Source: Ahrensia sp. (GTDB lineage Bacteria; Pseudomonadota; Alphaproteobacteria; Rhizobiales; Rhizobiaceae). Taken from it: DNA of 64,000 bases. Where the stretch lies: NCBI GenBank assembly GCA_002706335.1, contig PAKZ01000024.1, forward strand, positions 1-64,000, written 5' to 3'. The notes under the pieces were generated by a model. It was not told the origin of the DNA. It worked only from the letters and a program-made list of their open reading frames with translations, and did no database searches. This document shows, piece after piece, positions 1-8,112 of the stretch. The stretch's first letter is position 1; the number at the start of each line of letters is the position of its first letter. Position numbers and translations under genes: made by a program.

Positions 1-200
1 CGCAGTATTAACATTAGACAGAGCGATCCCCGACCGCCCGTCTTCCAGTTTTGCGTGCTCACGGCAGTTCCCGCTGCGCGTGAACGCCTCCGCATGGGCC
101 TCGCATAAGCTCGGACGGCCGGTCGGCCTTGCGGGCTTACGCCCGGGTTCTTTGAAATGGCGTAGATCGAGATAAGGCGCGGAGCCGGACAAGCGCGCGC

Positions 201-267
201 ACTCTCCCCCTTGGTGGGGGAGAAAGCGATTTCAACATCTTAGCGACAGCTAAGTGTTAGAAATCGC
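201..267. repeat. Palindromic intergenic element with two hairpins
   Basis: Two adjacent inverted repeats are visible. The first pairs CTCCCCC (204-210) with GGGGGAG (216-222) around a 5-base loop. The second pairs a 19-base arm (226-244) with 249-267 around GACA, with a few mismatches in the middle. A further G-run follows at 271-276. C-run/G-run hairpins of this style are common intergenic repeats in rhizobial genomes (RIME-like families), but the family assignment is from memory and unverified. The remaining sequence from 1 to 315 has no convincing gene; short open frames here are not supported by composition or a ribosome binding site. Confidence 0.5.
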
Positions 268-315
268 AAGAGGGGGGTCGCGATGTCGATGATTTGCCTT
301 ACTCTCTACACCCCC

Positions 316-512
316 CGGTCCTCCCGCAAAATACCGCCCGCAAGGCCGGCGCAACTCTGGCGAGCAATATTCTATCGACCCGACAACAAAGGAGAGCAGC
401 GTCATGAAGGTCGATAGCGGATCGGACTGGATGTCCATCAACCGGGCGGCGGCAAACCGGGCCTATGACGCCGGCGCGTCCGCGGCCTTCGCGGCGGCGA
501 TGGCCGAGACGG
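316..512 (+). repeat. Upstream copy of a 197-bp tandem direct repeat
   Basis: This block recurs 508 bp downstream at 824-1020 with about eight differences (roughly 96% identity). It covers the 88-bp leader and the first 36 codons of the small gene starting at 404. Because the leader is as well conserved as the coding part, the duplication carried its own 5' region, probably including the promoter. The five coding differences are all in third positions and silent. Confidence 0.9.
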
Positions 513-820
513 ACGGGAAATCCGATGACGCCTCCGGGCGGGCCGACTTCACCTCGATGACGAGACAGGAATTGCGCGACTGGATGAACGAGGAAATCCG
601 CTCCGGCCGCATGACGGTCGAAATCAGTTCGCCCTTCATTACCATGACCCTGCAGTTCGACGGATTCGGGACCCCGACGGATCTCACTGGCGAGCGTGTC
701 GATTTTCTGGATATGGCGCGCAGGGGCATCGAGGCTGCGCATTATTTCAACGATCCGGATGGCGCTGAACGCTACCAGGCCGCACTCGACATCATGCTTG
801 CGCGGCAGGAAGAAGCCTAG
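404..820 (+). CDS. Hypothetical small protein, first member of a tandem paralogue pair
   Basis: A 138-residue soluble protein that I do not recognise. The N-terminal 36 residues are Ala-rich, with Asn and Arg and no signal peptide or membrane segment. A central block (about residues 49-75) reads DFTSMTRQELRDW followed by NEEIRSGRMTVE and is shared with the next gene. The C-terminal third is probably helical (DFLDMARRGIEAA). The ATG follows GGAG (391-394) at nine bases. The tandem partner at 912-1334 has an almost identical leader and N-terminus. Function is unknown and nothing nearby hints at it: the next neighbour, trkH, converges from the other strand. Confidence 0.8.
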   Translation: MKVDSGSDWMSINRAAANRAYDAGASAAFAAAMAETDGKSDDASGRADFTSMTRQELRDWMNEEIRSGRMTVEISSPFITMTLQFDGFGTPTDLTGERVDFLDMARRGIEAAHYFNDPDGAERYQAALDIMLARQEEA

Positions 821-823
821 GCG

Positions 824-1020
824 CGGTCCTCCCGCAAAATACCGCCCGCAAGGCCGGCGCAACTCCGGCGAGCAATATTCTATCGACCCGACAGTAAAGG
901 AGAGCAGCGTCATGAAGGTCGATAGCGGATCGGACTGGATGTCCATCAATCGGGCGGCGGCGAACCGGGCCTATGACGCCGGTGCGTCGGCGGCCTTCGC
1001 GGCGGCGATGGCAGAGACGG
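824..1020 (+). repeat. Downstream copy of the 197-bp tandem direct repeat
   Basis: Second copy of the 316-512 block, starting four bases after the stop of the first small gene and running into the second. After the conserved N-terminal block the two genes differ in a short linker, become nearly identical again over the central motif, then diverge through the C-terminal half. This mosaic fits duplication followed by selection or partial gene conversion. Confidence 0.9.
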
Positions 1021-1334
1021 GCCGGAGCAGCCAAGACGGCGCGGACCGCCCGGACTTCACCTCGATGACGAGACAGGAATTGCGCGACTGGGTGAACGAG
1101 GAAATCCGCTCCGGCCGCATGACCGTTGAGGAAAGCGCGCCGTTCCTGCCGCTGACCTTCAGGTTGGACGAAACCGGTACCTACGAAATCCCTGCCGAAA
1201 CCGATGCGCAGCGCTTCGACTTCCTGGCAAAGACGCGCAGCAATATCGACGCCGCGCTGTCCATGAACGATAACCACTTCGCCGAGAGGCTGAGATTCGT
1301 ACTGGACTATATGCAGTCCCGCCAGAGCGCCTGA
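912..1334 (+). CDS. Hypothetical small protein, second member of the tandem paralogue pair
   Basis: A 140-residue paralogue of the preceding gene. The frame is open further upstream, but the ATG at 912 is chosen because leader, GGAG and first 36 residues match the first copy exactly in layout. The linker after residue 36 differs (RSSQDGADRPD against DGKSDDASGRAD). The central motif is conserved except for a Met to Val change, and the C-terminal half diverges in sequence and length while keeping the pattern DFLA followed by a helix. Neither copy has recognisable catalytic residues. The protein product is well supported by the paired conservation; the role is not known. Confidence 0.8.
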   Translation: MKVDSGSDWMSINRAAANRAYDAGASAAFAAAMAETGRSSQDGADRPDFTSMTRQELRDWVNEEIRSGRMTVEESAPFLPLTFRLDETGTYEIPAETDAQRFDFLAKTRSNIDAALSMNDNHFAERLRFVLDYMQSRQSA

Positions 1335-1361
1335 CGGACGGCAGCCGCATAGACTGCAGGC

Positions 1362-2816
1362 TCACTCGCGCCAGAAGGACGGGGCGGCCAGCACCAGAAC
1401 GGTGAAGATTTCGAGGCGTCCGAACAGCATGGCGAAGGAGAGAATCCATTTCGCCATGTCGGACAGCGGCGCAAAATTTCCGGAGGGGCCGATGACCTCG
1501 CCGAGGCCGGGGCCGACATTGGAAAGCGCGGTCAGAGCCCCGGACATGGCCGTGGTGAAATCCGTGCCGGTGAGCGTCAGCGCCACGGTGACCAGGCTCC
1601 AGACGAGAATGAACGCGGTGAAGAACAGAAGCACGATTTCGAGCGTTTCTTCGTCCACCGTGTCGCGTCCCGAGCGCACGCTGGCGACCGAACTCGGATA
1701 GATGAAGCGGTCGAGTGCGCGGCGCATGATGCCGTAGAGAGCGATCCAGCGATACGCCTTGACGCCGCCCGCCGTCGAGCCGGAACAGCCGCCGAGAAAG
1801 GTCGCCATGAAGACCAGCGAGATCGCGAACGGGCCCCATTGCAGATAATCGGCATTGGCGTAGCCGGTCGTCGTCACAAGCGAGACGATGTTGAAGATCG
1901 CGTGTTCGAGGCCCGGGCCGAAATCCTCGGTGTGATTGACGCGCAGATAGAGCGCAAGGATCACGCCGAGGCCGAGCGTGTAGCCGAGCATCACGATCAC
2001 CTGGTTGTCGCGGAACATGTCGATGCGCCGCCGCAGCATCAGGACGACCAGCGCGGTGAACGGCGTCGCGCCGACCAGCATAAAGATAATGGCCACCCAT
2101 TGCGTCGACAGGTTGGGGAAATAGCCGAAAGAGGCGTCATGCGTGGAATAGCCGCCCGTCGAGACCGTCGTCATGGCGTGGTTGATTGCGTCGAAGCCCG
2201 ACATGCCGGACATCGCGTAGAGCGTCGCGCAGACGAAGGTCGACGTCGCGTAGATCGAGATGATCGAGGTCGCGAAGGTCGAGAACCGCGAGAAGGGCCG
2301 GTCGTATCGGTCGGAGGATTCCAGCTTGAAGATCGAGGAGCCGCCGATCTTCAGATAGGGAAGGATGAACAGGCCGAGGCCGATCACGCCGAGCCCGCCG
2401 ACCCATTGCAGGATCGAGCGCCACAACAGGAGGCCGGGCGGCAGTCCGTCCAGGCCGGAGATCACGGTCGAGCCCGTCGTGGTGATGCCGGACATGGACT
2501 CGAAGAAGGCATCGGCAAGCGACAGCTTCAGCGAGGATTCAACGAATGGCACCGCCCCGGCGACGGCGAAGGTCAGCCATAGGCAGTTGACCAACAGGAA
2601 GGCGAAGCGGGTCGAATAGGCGGGCCGAATGCCGCGCGTCGCCGCAGCGATGATCGTCGCCAGCGCCGCGATCACCGCCGAGGAAATGGCAAAGACGATC
2701 CAGTCGGAGTTACCGTAATAGAGATCGGTCAGTGCCGGGATCAGCATCAGGGCCGCGAGCCATGTCGCGAAGACGGCGCTGACATGAAGTGCCGCGCGCA
2801 GATTTCTGCCTTTCAT
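1362..2816 (-). CDS. trkH: Trk system potassium uptake protein TrkH
   Basis: A 484-residue integral membrane protein of the TrkH/KtrB K+ channel superfamily, the translocating subunit of Trk potassium uptake in the inner membrane. The four pore repeats show their selectivity-filter signatures: TTTGST near residue 113, TTVSTGGYST, TTTGYAN, and a C-terminal SNVGPGLG. The GGCSGSTAGGVK segment and the WVGGLGVIGLG helix near residue 140 are family hallmarks. Length is typical. GGAGAGG sits just before the ATG. The NAD-binding partner TrkA is not in this window, so the gene is an isolated trkH, divergent from ilvA. Confidence 0.95.
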   Translation of the reverse strand: MKGRNLRAALHVSAVFATWLAALMLIPALTDLYYGNSDWIVFAISSAVIAALATIIAAATRGIRPAYSTRFAFLLVNCLWLTFAVAGAVPFVESSLKLSLADAFFESMSGITTTGSTVISGLDGLPPGLLLWRSILQWVGGLGVIGLGLFILPYLKIGGSSIFKLESSDRYDRPFSRFSTFATSIISIYATSTFVCATLYAMSGMSGFDAINHAMTTVSTGGYSTHDASFGYFPNLSTQWVAIIFMLVGATPFTALVVLMLRRRIDMFRDNQVIVMLGYTLGLGVILALYLRVNHTEDFGPGLEHAIFNIVSLVTTTGYANADYLQWGPFAISLVFMATFLGGCSGSTAGGVKAYRWIALYGIMRRALDRFIYPSSVASVRSGRDTVDEETLEIVLLFFTAFILVWSLVTVALTLTGTDFTTAMSGALTALSNVGPGLGEVIGPSGNFAPLSDMAKWILSFAMLFGRLEIFTVLVLAAPSFWRE

Positions 2817-2938
2817 GGCCTCTCCTGCGGCCGCATCGGTCAGCGGCCGCTCTGGTCAAAGCGGTAGCGGGCCTATAGACCCGCTTCCAAGCGAAAACCA
2901 CCGGATTCTCACATGCCACGCAAGTTGGAACACCTGAT

Positions 2939-4192
2939 ATGAGCGATTTTCTTTCGGCCGTCGCTGGTGCGACCCAAGCCATGCGGGAGCTGTTTCCCGA
3001 AACGCCGCTGCAGGAAAACGCTTTCCTGTCGCAGAAATACGGGGCCCGCGTCTTCCTCAAGCGCGAGGATCTGTCGCCTGTTCGGTCCTACAAGATCCGC
3101 GGCGCCTTCAATTTCATCCGCAAGCGCCTTGCCGAGGGCCTCGATGGCCCCTTCGTCTGCGCATCGGCGGGCAACCATGCCCAGGGCCTCGCCTTCGTCT
3201 GCGAGCATTTCGACAAGAAGGGCGTCATCTTCATGCCGGTTACGACGCCGCAGCAGAAGATCGCGAAGACGCGCGCATTCGGCGGTGACAATGTCGAGAT
3301 CAGGCTCATTGGCGACTATTTCGACGATTGTAACCGCGCCGCGCTCGAATACGCCGCTGCGGAGGGGGCGGTGATGGTGCCGCCCTTCGATCATGAAGAT
3401 ATCATCGAGGGACAGGCCTCGGTCGCCGCTGAAGCTTTGGCACAGGCGCCGGCAGGCGTCTCGTTCGACCGGGTGATCGTCGCGGTCGGCGGCGGCGGCC
3501 TTTCGAGCGGGCTGACGCGCTATTTCGCCGATAGCGGAGAGCGGGCTGCCTTCACGATGGTTGAACCGGCAGGGGCGCCGAGCCTGCGGAAGAGCCTTGA
3601 GGCGGGCGAGCGTGTCCAGCTCAAGAATTTTGACAATTTCGTCGACGGCGCGGCGGTCGGGCAGGTCGGGGCGATGCCCTTCGATGTGCTGAAGCGCTAT
3701 GCGCCGCGCGACGTGACCTTGGTGCCCGAAGACCGGCTGTGCACCACCATCATCGAAATGCTGAATGTCGAGGGCGTAGTGTTGGAGCCTGCCGGCGCGC
3801 TGACTGTCGACGCGCTCAAGGATCTTTCGCCGTCGGAGCGCATCAACAAGACCGTGCTGTGCATCGCGTCGGGCGGCAATTTCGATTTCGAACGGCTGGC
3901 CGAGGTCAAGGAACGTGCGCTGCATGCCGAGGGGCTGAAGAAATATTTCGTCCTGCGCATGCCGCAACGACCCGGCGCGCTGAAGGATTTCCTCAACCTG
4001 CTCGGCCCGGAAGACGACATCACCCGCTTTGAATATCTGAAGAAGTCGGCGCGCAATTTCGGCTCGGTGCTGATCGGCATCGAGACCAAGGATCCGGCCA
4101 ATTTCGCCGGGCTGATGGCGCGGATGAACGACAACGGCCTCGCCTGGCAGGACATCACCGAGAACCAAATGATGTCGGGCATCCTGGTCTGA
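2939..4192 (+). CDS. ilvA: Threonine ammonia-lyase (threonine dehydratase)
   Basis: A 417-residue PLP enzyme that deaminates L-threonine to 2-oxobutanoate, the first step toward isoleucine. The PLP lysine is K52 in SYKIRGA; the SAGNHAQG loop (76-83) and the tetraglycine phosphate-binding loop GGGGLSS (184-190) are intact. The C-terminal 85 residues (FVLRMPQRPGALKDFL onward) look like one ACT-type regulatory domain, which fits the short IlvA form rather than the two-ACT E. coli form. It stands alone, divergent from trkH, and its stop codon abuts the stop of the next gene, which converges on the other strand. Confidence 0.93.
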   Translation: MSDFLSAVAGATQAMRELFPETPLQENAFLSQKYGARVFLKREDLSPVRSYKIRGAFNFIRKRLAEGLDGPFVCASAGNHAQGLAFVCEHFDKKGVIFMPVTTPQQKIAKTRAFGGDNVEIRLIGDYFDDCNRAALEYAAAEGAVMVPPFDHEDIIEGQASVAAEALAQAPAGVSFDRVIVAVGGGGLSSGLTRYFADSGERAAFTMVEPAGAPSLRKSLEAGERVQLKNFDNFVDGAAVGQVGAMPFDVLKRYAPRDVTLVPEDRLCTTIIEMLNVEGVVLEPAGALTVDALKDLSPSERINKTVLCIASGGNFDFERLAEVKERALHAEGLKKYFVLRMPQRPGALKDFLNLLGPEDDITRFEYLKKSARNFGSVLIGIETKDPANFAGLMARMNDNGLAWQDITENQMMSGILV

Positions 4193-5356
4193 TCACTCGG
4201 CGGCGTCGTCTTCCAGCGTGCCGTCGATGGTCGGGATGATCTGGGCGCGTTGATGGCCGTTTCGTCGGATCGCCTCATGGCGTTGCGGGGGTATTTTGCC
4301 GGAGCGCGACAGCAGGATGGCTATCGGGCGGGTGCCCTCGAATTCGGAAAAGATGATGACCAGGATCGCGGTCACCGGCACTGCCAGAAGCGCGCCGGAG
4401 ATACCCCAGACCGAGCCCCAGGCGGTCACCGAGACGAGGATCATCAACGGGCTAAGATTGAGCGAGCGGCCCATCAGGCTGGGTTCGAGGAATGAGCCGA
4501 CGAAGATCTGGCAGAAGGTCAGGCCGAAGAAGCAGGTGGCGATCATCGACCAATCGCCCTCGAACTGCACGATCGCGATGGCGGTGGGCGCGATCACGCC
4601 GGCCATCGAACCGAGATAGGGGATGTAGTTCAGGATCGCGATCAGCACGCCCCAGAAAGCTGCGAAGTCGAGACCTATCACAAGCATCACAACATAGGAG
4701 ATCAGCCCGAGGACGAGATTGATGAAGGTCTTGGCGGCGAGATAGTCGCCGATGCGGTCGTTGATCGTATCGACGATCTGGCTGATCAGGGCGCTGTCGG
4801 CCGGATCGGTCGCCATGCGCGCGAGCTTGCGCGCAAACACCCTGCGTTCGCCGAGCGCGAAGCCGGTATAGACGGTGATGACGAAGACCGTGCCGACGAG
4901 CACGGAAATCGAGGGGACCGTCGATCCGATCAGCGATTGCAGCCGGATCTCGCCGAACACATCGCGCCTTATGGTCGCCCAGGTCGGTTCGGTTTCGAAC
5001 CCGAACTGAACCGCCAGGCCCTGGATGATGCGCAAAAGCGAAGCCTGGTATTGCGGGACCAGCGCGATGACCTGGTTGATGTTCTGGATGATCAGCAGAA
5101 CGAAGCCGGTGATGATGACGGCGATCGCGAGCAGGGAGATCAGGAAGCGGACCGGGCCCGGCAACAGCTTGCCGACCACCGGCAGCATTTCCATGCGGCG
5201 GGCCAGCGCCACGACAATGTAGGTCAGAATGACACTGGCGATGACGGGAACGAAGACATTCTGGCCGATATAGAGGATCCACCCGATCATGAGCGCCAGC
5301 GCCATGCCGTAGACGAGATTCCGGAAGCGATCGTGGGCCTGCATTTTGTTCCGCAT
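4193..5356 (-). CDS. AI-2E family transporter (PerM/UPF0118)
   Basis: A 387-residue polytopic inner-membrane protein of the AI-2E/PerM family. Several hydrophobic segments are seen from residue 12 (MALALMIGWILYIG) to about 345. The family core motifs are present: NYIPYLGSMAGVIAPTAIA and a following FVGSFLEPSLMGRSLNLSPL. A long soluble loop lies between about residues 95 and 150. Some members export autoinducer-2 or act in Na+/H+ exchange; substrate cannot be told from sequence. A second ATG four codons downstream (MQAHDRF) has a better-placed GGA and could be the true start. Stop codons are adjacent to those of ilvA with no spacer. Confidence 0.88.
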   Translation of the reverse strand: MRNKMQAHDRFRNLVYGMALALMIGWILYIGQNVFVPVIASVILTYIVVALARRMEMLPVVGKLLPGPVRFLISLLAIAVIITGFVLLIIQNINQVIALVPQYQASLLRIIQGLAVQFGFETEPTWATIRRDVFGEIRLQSLIGSTVPSISVLVGTVFVITVYTGFALGERRVFARKLARMATDPADSALISQIVDTINDRIGDYLAAKTFINLVLGLISYVVMLVIGLDFAAFWGVLIAILNYIPYLGSMAGVIAPTAIAIVQFEGDWSMIATCFFGLTFCQIFVGSFLEPSLMGRSLNLSPLMILVSVTAWGSVWGISGALLAVPVTAILVIIFSEFEGTRPIAILLSRSGKIPPQRHEAIRRNGHQRAQIIPTIDGTLEDDAAE

Positions 5357-5438
5357 TTCGGTTATGTCTCGGCCATTGTGGAGATTGCGACAGACTTTGC
5401 AACCGCGATGCCGACCGACTTTGTGCGGTGCAATTCTA

Positions 5439-6440
5439 TCAAAGGCCCCGAATGAAGGCTTCGATGGCGGCGGCGACCTTCTCGTTGTTCGACGGCGAAA
5501 GGATGTCGCCGGCGATCACGTGATTGGACGGATCATCGGCGCTTGTCACTTCGAGCACATCGGCGGGGCCTCCCCAGCGTTCGGCAATCGCCGCCGTGAT
5601 GCTCTGGTCGACCACCTGATCGTCCGGGCTGAAGATGAACAATATGGGGATCTGCATCTGCTCGAATGGCAGGGCGCTCGCCGCTTTCACCAACGCTGCC
5701 ATCGGAAGAACGGCTTTTGAAGGATAACGGGTGGTCCAGTTCGCTCCCTGCGCGGCATTTTGCGGCTCGAAGCTGCGTTCCTCGCCGACGACCAGGCGCA
5801 CGATCGTTTCGGCGAAGGGCCAGGTCAGCAGGCCCGATCCGGACGCGCGCACCTTGAAGTTGGGCGAGACGAGCACCAGACCATCGATTCGGTCCGTGAA
5901 TTCCGGTTCGGAGGCGGCCAGTGCGGCCAGCGTGCCGCCGGTGGAGGTCGCGACCACGACCACCTTCTCTCCTATCCGTTCGCCAATGGCGATAGCTTCG
6001 GCGGCGTCCTGTATCCAGTCATTGACCGTTGCCTCGGCCATCGCGTCGCCGTTGCGCCCGTGGCCGGCGAGGCGACTGTAATAAAGATTTGCTCCCAGCT
6101 TTTCCGCGACCATGTCAGGCAAAGGGCGGATCTCGGCCTTGGCGGCTGAAAAGCCGTGCAGATAAACGAGCGAAACCGGCGTCTTTGCTTTCGAAGACGG
6201 ATAGGCCCAAACGATTTCTTTTACGGCCGCCGGGCGAATGTCGTCGAACTTGCCTTCCTCGCGCGCAAGATAGGCGTCGAGATCTTCGCCAAGCATGGCC
6301 GGATCGAAGCGCACCGCAAGATCGGCTGGGGTGCGTGGCCCGAACACCCACGCGATCCCGGCGGCAAGAACGATGAGCACGATAATTGTGAACACGATCT
6401 TCACCCGCGATCTTCGGGGTTTGGGTATTTCATTGGTCAT
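5439..6440 (-). CDS. Membrane-anchored alpha/beta hydrolase
   Basis: A 333-residue protein with one N-terminal membrane anchor (about residues 13-33) and a periplasm-facing alpha/beta hydrolase domain. HGF near residue 95 is the oxyanion-hole region, the nucleophile is S166 in ATSTGG, the acid is probably Asp in FSPDDQVVD near residue 272, and the catalytic His is in SNHVIAGD near 300. The nucleophile elbow is STGG rather than the classical GXSXG. Such proteins are lipase or esterase-like; the substrate is unknown. The gene is last in a same-strand series with the DUF1254 gene upstream, but 133 bases separate them. Confidence 0.82.
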   Translation of the reverse strand: MTNEIPKPRRSRVKIVFTIIVLIVLAAGIAWVFGPRTPADLAVRFDPAMLGEDLDAYLAREEGKFDDIRPAAVKEIVWAYPSSKAKTPVSLVYLHGFSAAKAEIRPLPDMVAEKLGANLYYSRLAGHGRNGDAMAEATVNDWIQDAAEAIAIGERIGEKVVVVATSTGGTLAALAASEPEFTDRIDGLVLVSPNFKVRASGSGLLTWPFAETIVRLVVGEERSFEPQNAAQGANWTTRYPSKAVLPMAALVKAASALPFEQMQIPILFIFSPDDQVVDQSITAAIAERWGGPADVLEVTSADDPSNHVIAGDILSPSNNEKVAAAIEAFIRGL

Positions 6441-6487
6441 CCGGTACAGCCGCTTTCCCGATTCAGCGCCCTGCGGCGCCGCGTCGG

Positions 6488-6573
6488 CTATTCGTAGCCG
6501 CCGGTCAGAGCATTGGCAATCAGAGCGGCGCGGTTGGCTACGCCGGGATTGTCCACCAGCAGATTTTGTTCCG
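6488..6573 (-). pseudogene. Possible remnant of a LuxR-type HTH C-terminus
   Basis: The spacer between the DUF1254 gene and the hydrolase encodes, on the minus strand and ending at a TAG (6488-6490), a short peptide finishing GVANRAALIANALTGGYE. That pattern resembles the last helix of LuxR/NarL DNA-binding domains (typically LGV-NR-AA--A). The preceding LTEQNLLVDNP could be a deleted version of the recognition-helix region. No start codon, receiver domain or full HTH remains. The match is short and judged by eye. Confidence 0.3.
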
Positions 6574-8040
6574 TCAATCGATACGCGTGATCGGGGGAAC
6601 TTGCCACTGGCCGCTGAGCAGCGGTTTTCCGGGGAGGTAGGTCCGGAAGATCGCCTCGAAGGGGCCGTCCGGAAGGGGCATCCAAACGACGTCGGTGTCA
6701 GAGGGTTTCTCGCGCGACATGTGAAGCTCGATTGTACCGTCCTCGCGTTGGACCAGATTGTCCGAACGTGAGTTCACGGAGTGACGGTTGTTGGGAGTCG
6801 AATAGAAGAAAAGGCGGCCGCTTCTGTCAGGGGCATAGAGGCTGAGCGACCAGAACGCGTCGACGGGCACGCCGCCGGCGGGAAGCGTCATGGCATAGGT
6901 ATTCTTTCCATCGAGTGATTGGCCAGCCCCGTCGACTGCGGTGTTGAAGTAGAGCGCGTCTTCGGGACGAAGCGCGCCGAAGCCGATTAGAGCCACCGCT
7001 GCCCGGACGAGGTCGTTTGCGCCATAGTCGGCAAGAATGCTCGGAGGTCGCGTCCAGCCATGCGATGCGCGCTGGAGGTCGAGCCCCTTTTTCAAAAGCG
7101 GTTCTGTGCGGGGCAAAATGCGATTCCACCTCGCCCGCGTTACGCGGCGAAGACGATCCCAGGTGTGGAGGTCTCCCGGCACGATACCTCTTTCTGCGAA
7201 AGACGCGGCGCGCTTTACTTGCGGATGACTGGGTGAACGCCCCAGAACTTCGTTGGTAAGCGCGAGGAAACTTTGTCCCTTCAAATTGCGGGGAGCCTTT
7301 GTGATGAACGGTCTCGGTTTGGCGGTCTGGTCGAGTGCGCGTACGGTGATCCCTGCTTGCGTGCGCCGGGCGCTGCCGAGATCGTCGGGGCCGGCGACAA
7401 ACGTTCTGGCCAGCATCCATATGTCATTGGACGGCAGGCGCACCACGTTTGCGCCCTTCGGAGCGGTCCCGTCGGGACCGACGATGACGTATTCACCGCC
7501 GCGCCCGCGATGCTGCTTCGGTCCGAGAATAGCTGCCTGGTCTGTAAACATGTCGAAGAATGCGACGGACAGGTAGCGGTTTCCGGATTTCGGGATGGTG
7601 AGGCGAACCGGCGTACGGGAGAGCTCCAGCACGGAAGACGTGTAGAGCGTATCGTTGTTCGGCGCGGTGACCGCGCGCATCGTTTCGTCTGCCAACTCGG
7701 TCATATGGATTTCGCGATTCAGAAACGCGCCGCCCGACAGGTGGGCTTTCGCCTCGTTGATAGCCTCTTTCGAGACAATGGAGGTGTCGACGTCGGTCTG
7801 ACCCGAAAGGGACTGGACCGTGCGGGCGAACTCGTAGGGTCCGTAGGCATAAAAGAATGTGTCGAACAGGAGGCCGTCGGCCACGCCGTCGATCTGATCT
7901 TCGCGGGAATCGGGCTCAATCGCGCCAGCGCACCCTGCGGCCAGGCTGAGCATGGCGAGCGAAAGACCTGAAATCGCGGATCGGCGTGTGACAGGCTGCC
8001 AAAGGGCGATTTGGGTGCGATCGTGTTTTGCATTTTGCAT
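6574..8040 (-). CDS. DUF1254/DUF1214 domain-containing lipoprotein
   Basis: A 488-residue exported protein. The N-terminus carries TRRSAISGLSLAML followed by LAAGC, so it looks like a Tat-type signal ending in a lipobox, with Cys near residue 38 as the lipidated residue. The mature part has the usual DUF1254 N-terminal half (FFYAYGPYEFARTV, then the NNDTLYTSSVLEL segment) and a DUF1214 C-terminal half (DGAGQSLDGKNTYAMTLP, FWSLSLYAPD). The biochemical role of the family is not established. It is divergent from a TetR regulator with a 16-bp palindrome between them, so control by that regulator is likely. Confidence 0.88.
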   Translation of the reverse strand: MQNAKHDRTQIALWQPVTRRSAISGLSLAMLSLAAGCAGAIEPDSREDQIDGVADGLLFDTFFYAYGPYEFARTVQSLSGQTDVDTSIVSKEAINEAKAHLSGGAFLNREIHMTELADETMRAVTAPNNDTLYTSSVLELSRTPVRLTIPKSGNRYLSVAFFDMFTDQAAILGPKQHRGRGGEYVIVGPDGTAPKGANVVRLPSNDIWMLARTFVAGPDDLGSARRTQAGITVRALDQTAKPRPFITKAPRNLKGQSFLALTNEVLGRSPSHPQVKRAASFAERGIVPGDLHTWDRLRRVTRARWNRILPRTEPLLKKGLDLQRASHGWTRPPSILADYGANDLVRAAVALIGFGALRPEDALYFNTAVDGAGQSLDGKNTYAMTLPAGGVPVDAFWSLSLYAPDRSGRLFFYSTPNNRHSVNSRSDNLVQREDGTIELHMSREKPSDTDVVWMPLPDGPFEAIFRTYLPGKPLLSGQWQVPPITRID

Positions 8041-8079
8041 CGGTATTGCTCCCGCCTAGTATCGGAATGACGATAATAA

Positions 8080-8095
8080 ATGTACGGTCGTACAT
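8080..8095. promoter_or_regulatory. Perfect inverted repeat, candidate TetR operator
   Basis: ATGTACG and CGTACAT form perfect 7-bp arms around GT. The site lies in the 72-bp space between the divergent DUF1254 and tetR genes, in an AT-rich stretch of a GC-rich genome, 17 bases before the tetR start. Position and symmetry fit an autoregulatory TetR operator controlling both genes; binding is inferred. Confidence 0.6.
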
Positions 8096-8112
8096 ATAAT
8101 GGCGGGCGGGAG

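Noticed and set aside
1-200. Possible rRNA spacer or tRNA-like sequence at the window start
   Set aside because: A GCGGGCTTACGCCCG stem is visible, but no cloverleaf or rRNA end can be built, so no RNA gene is called.
299-1277. Minus-strand open frames opposite the tandem small genes
   Set aside because: The plus-strand genes carry the conserved ribosome binding site and synonymous pattern. The minus frames would show non-synonymous differences at the silent sites.
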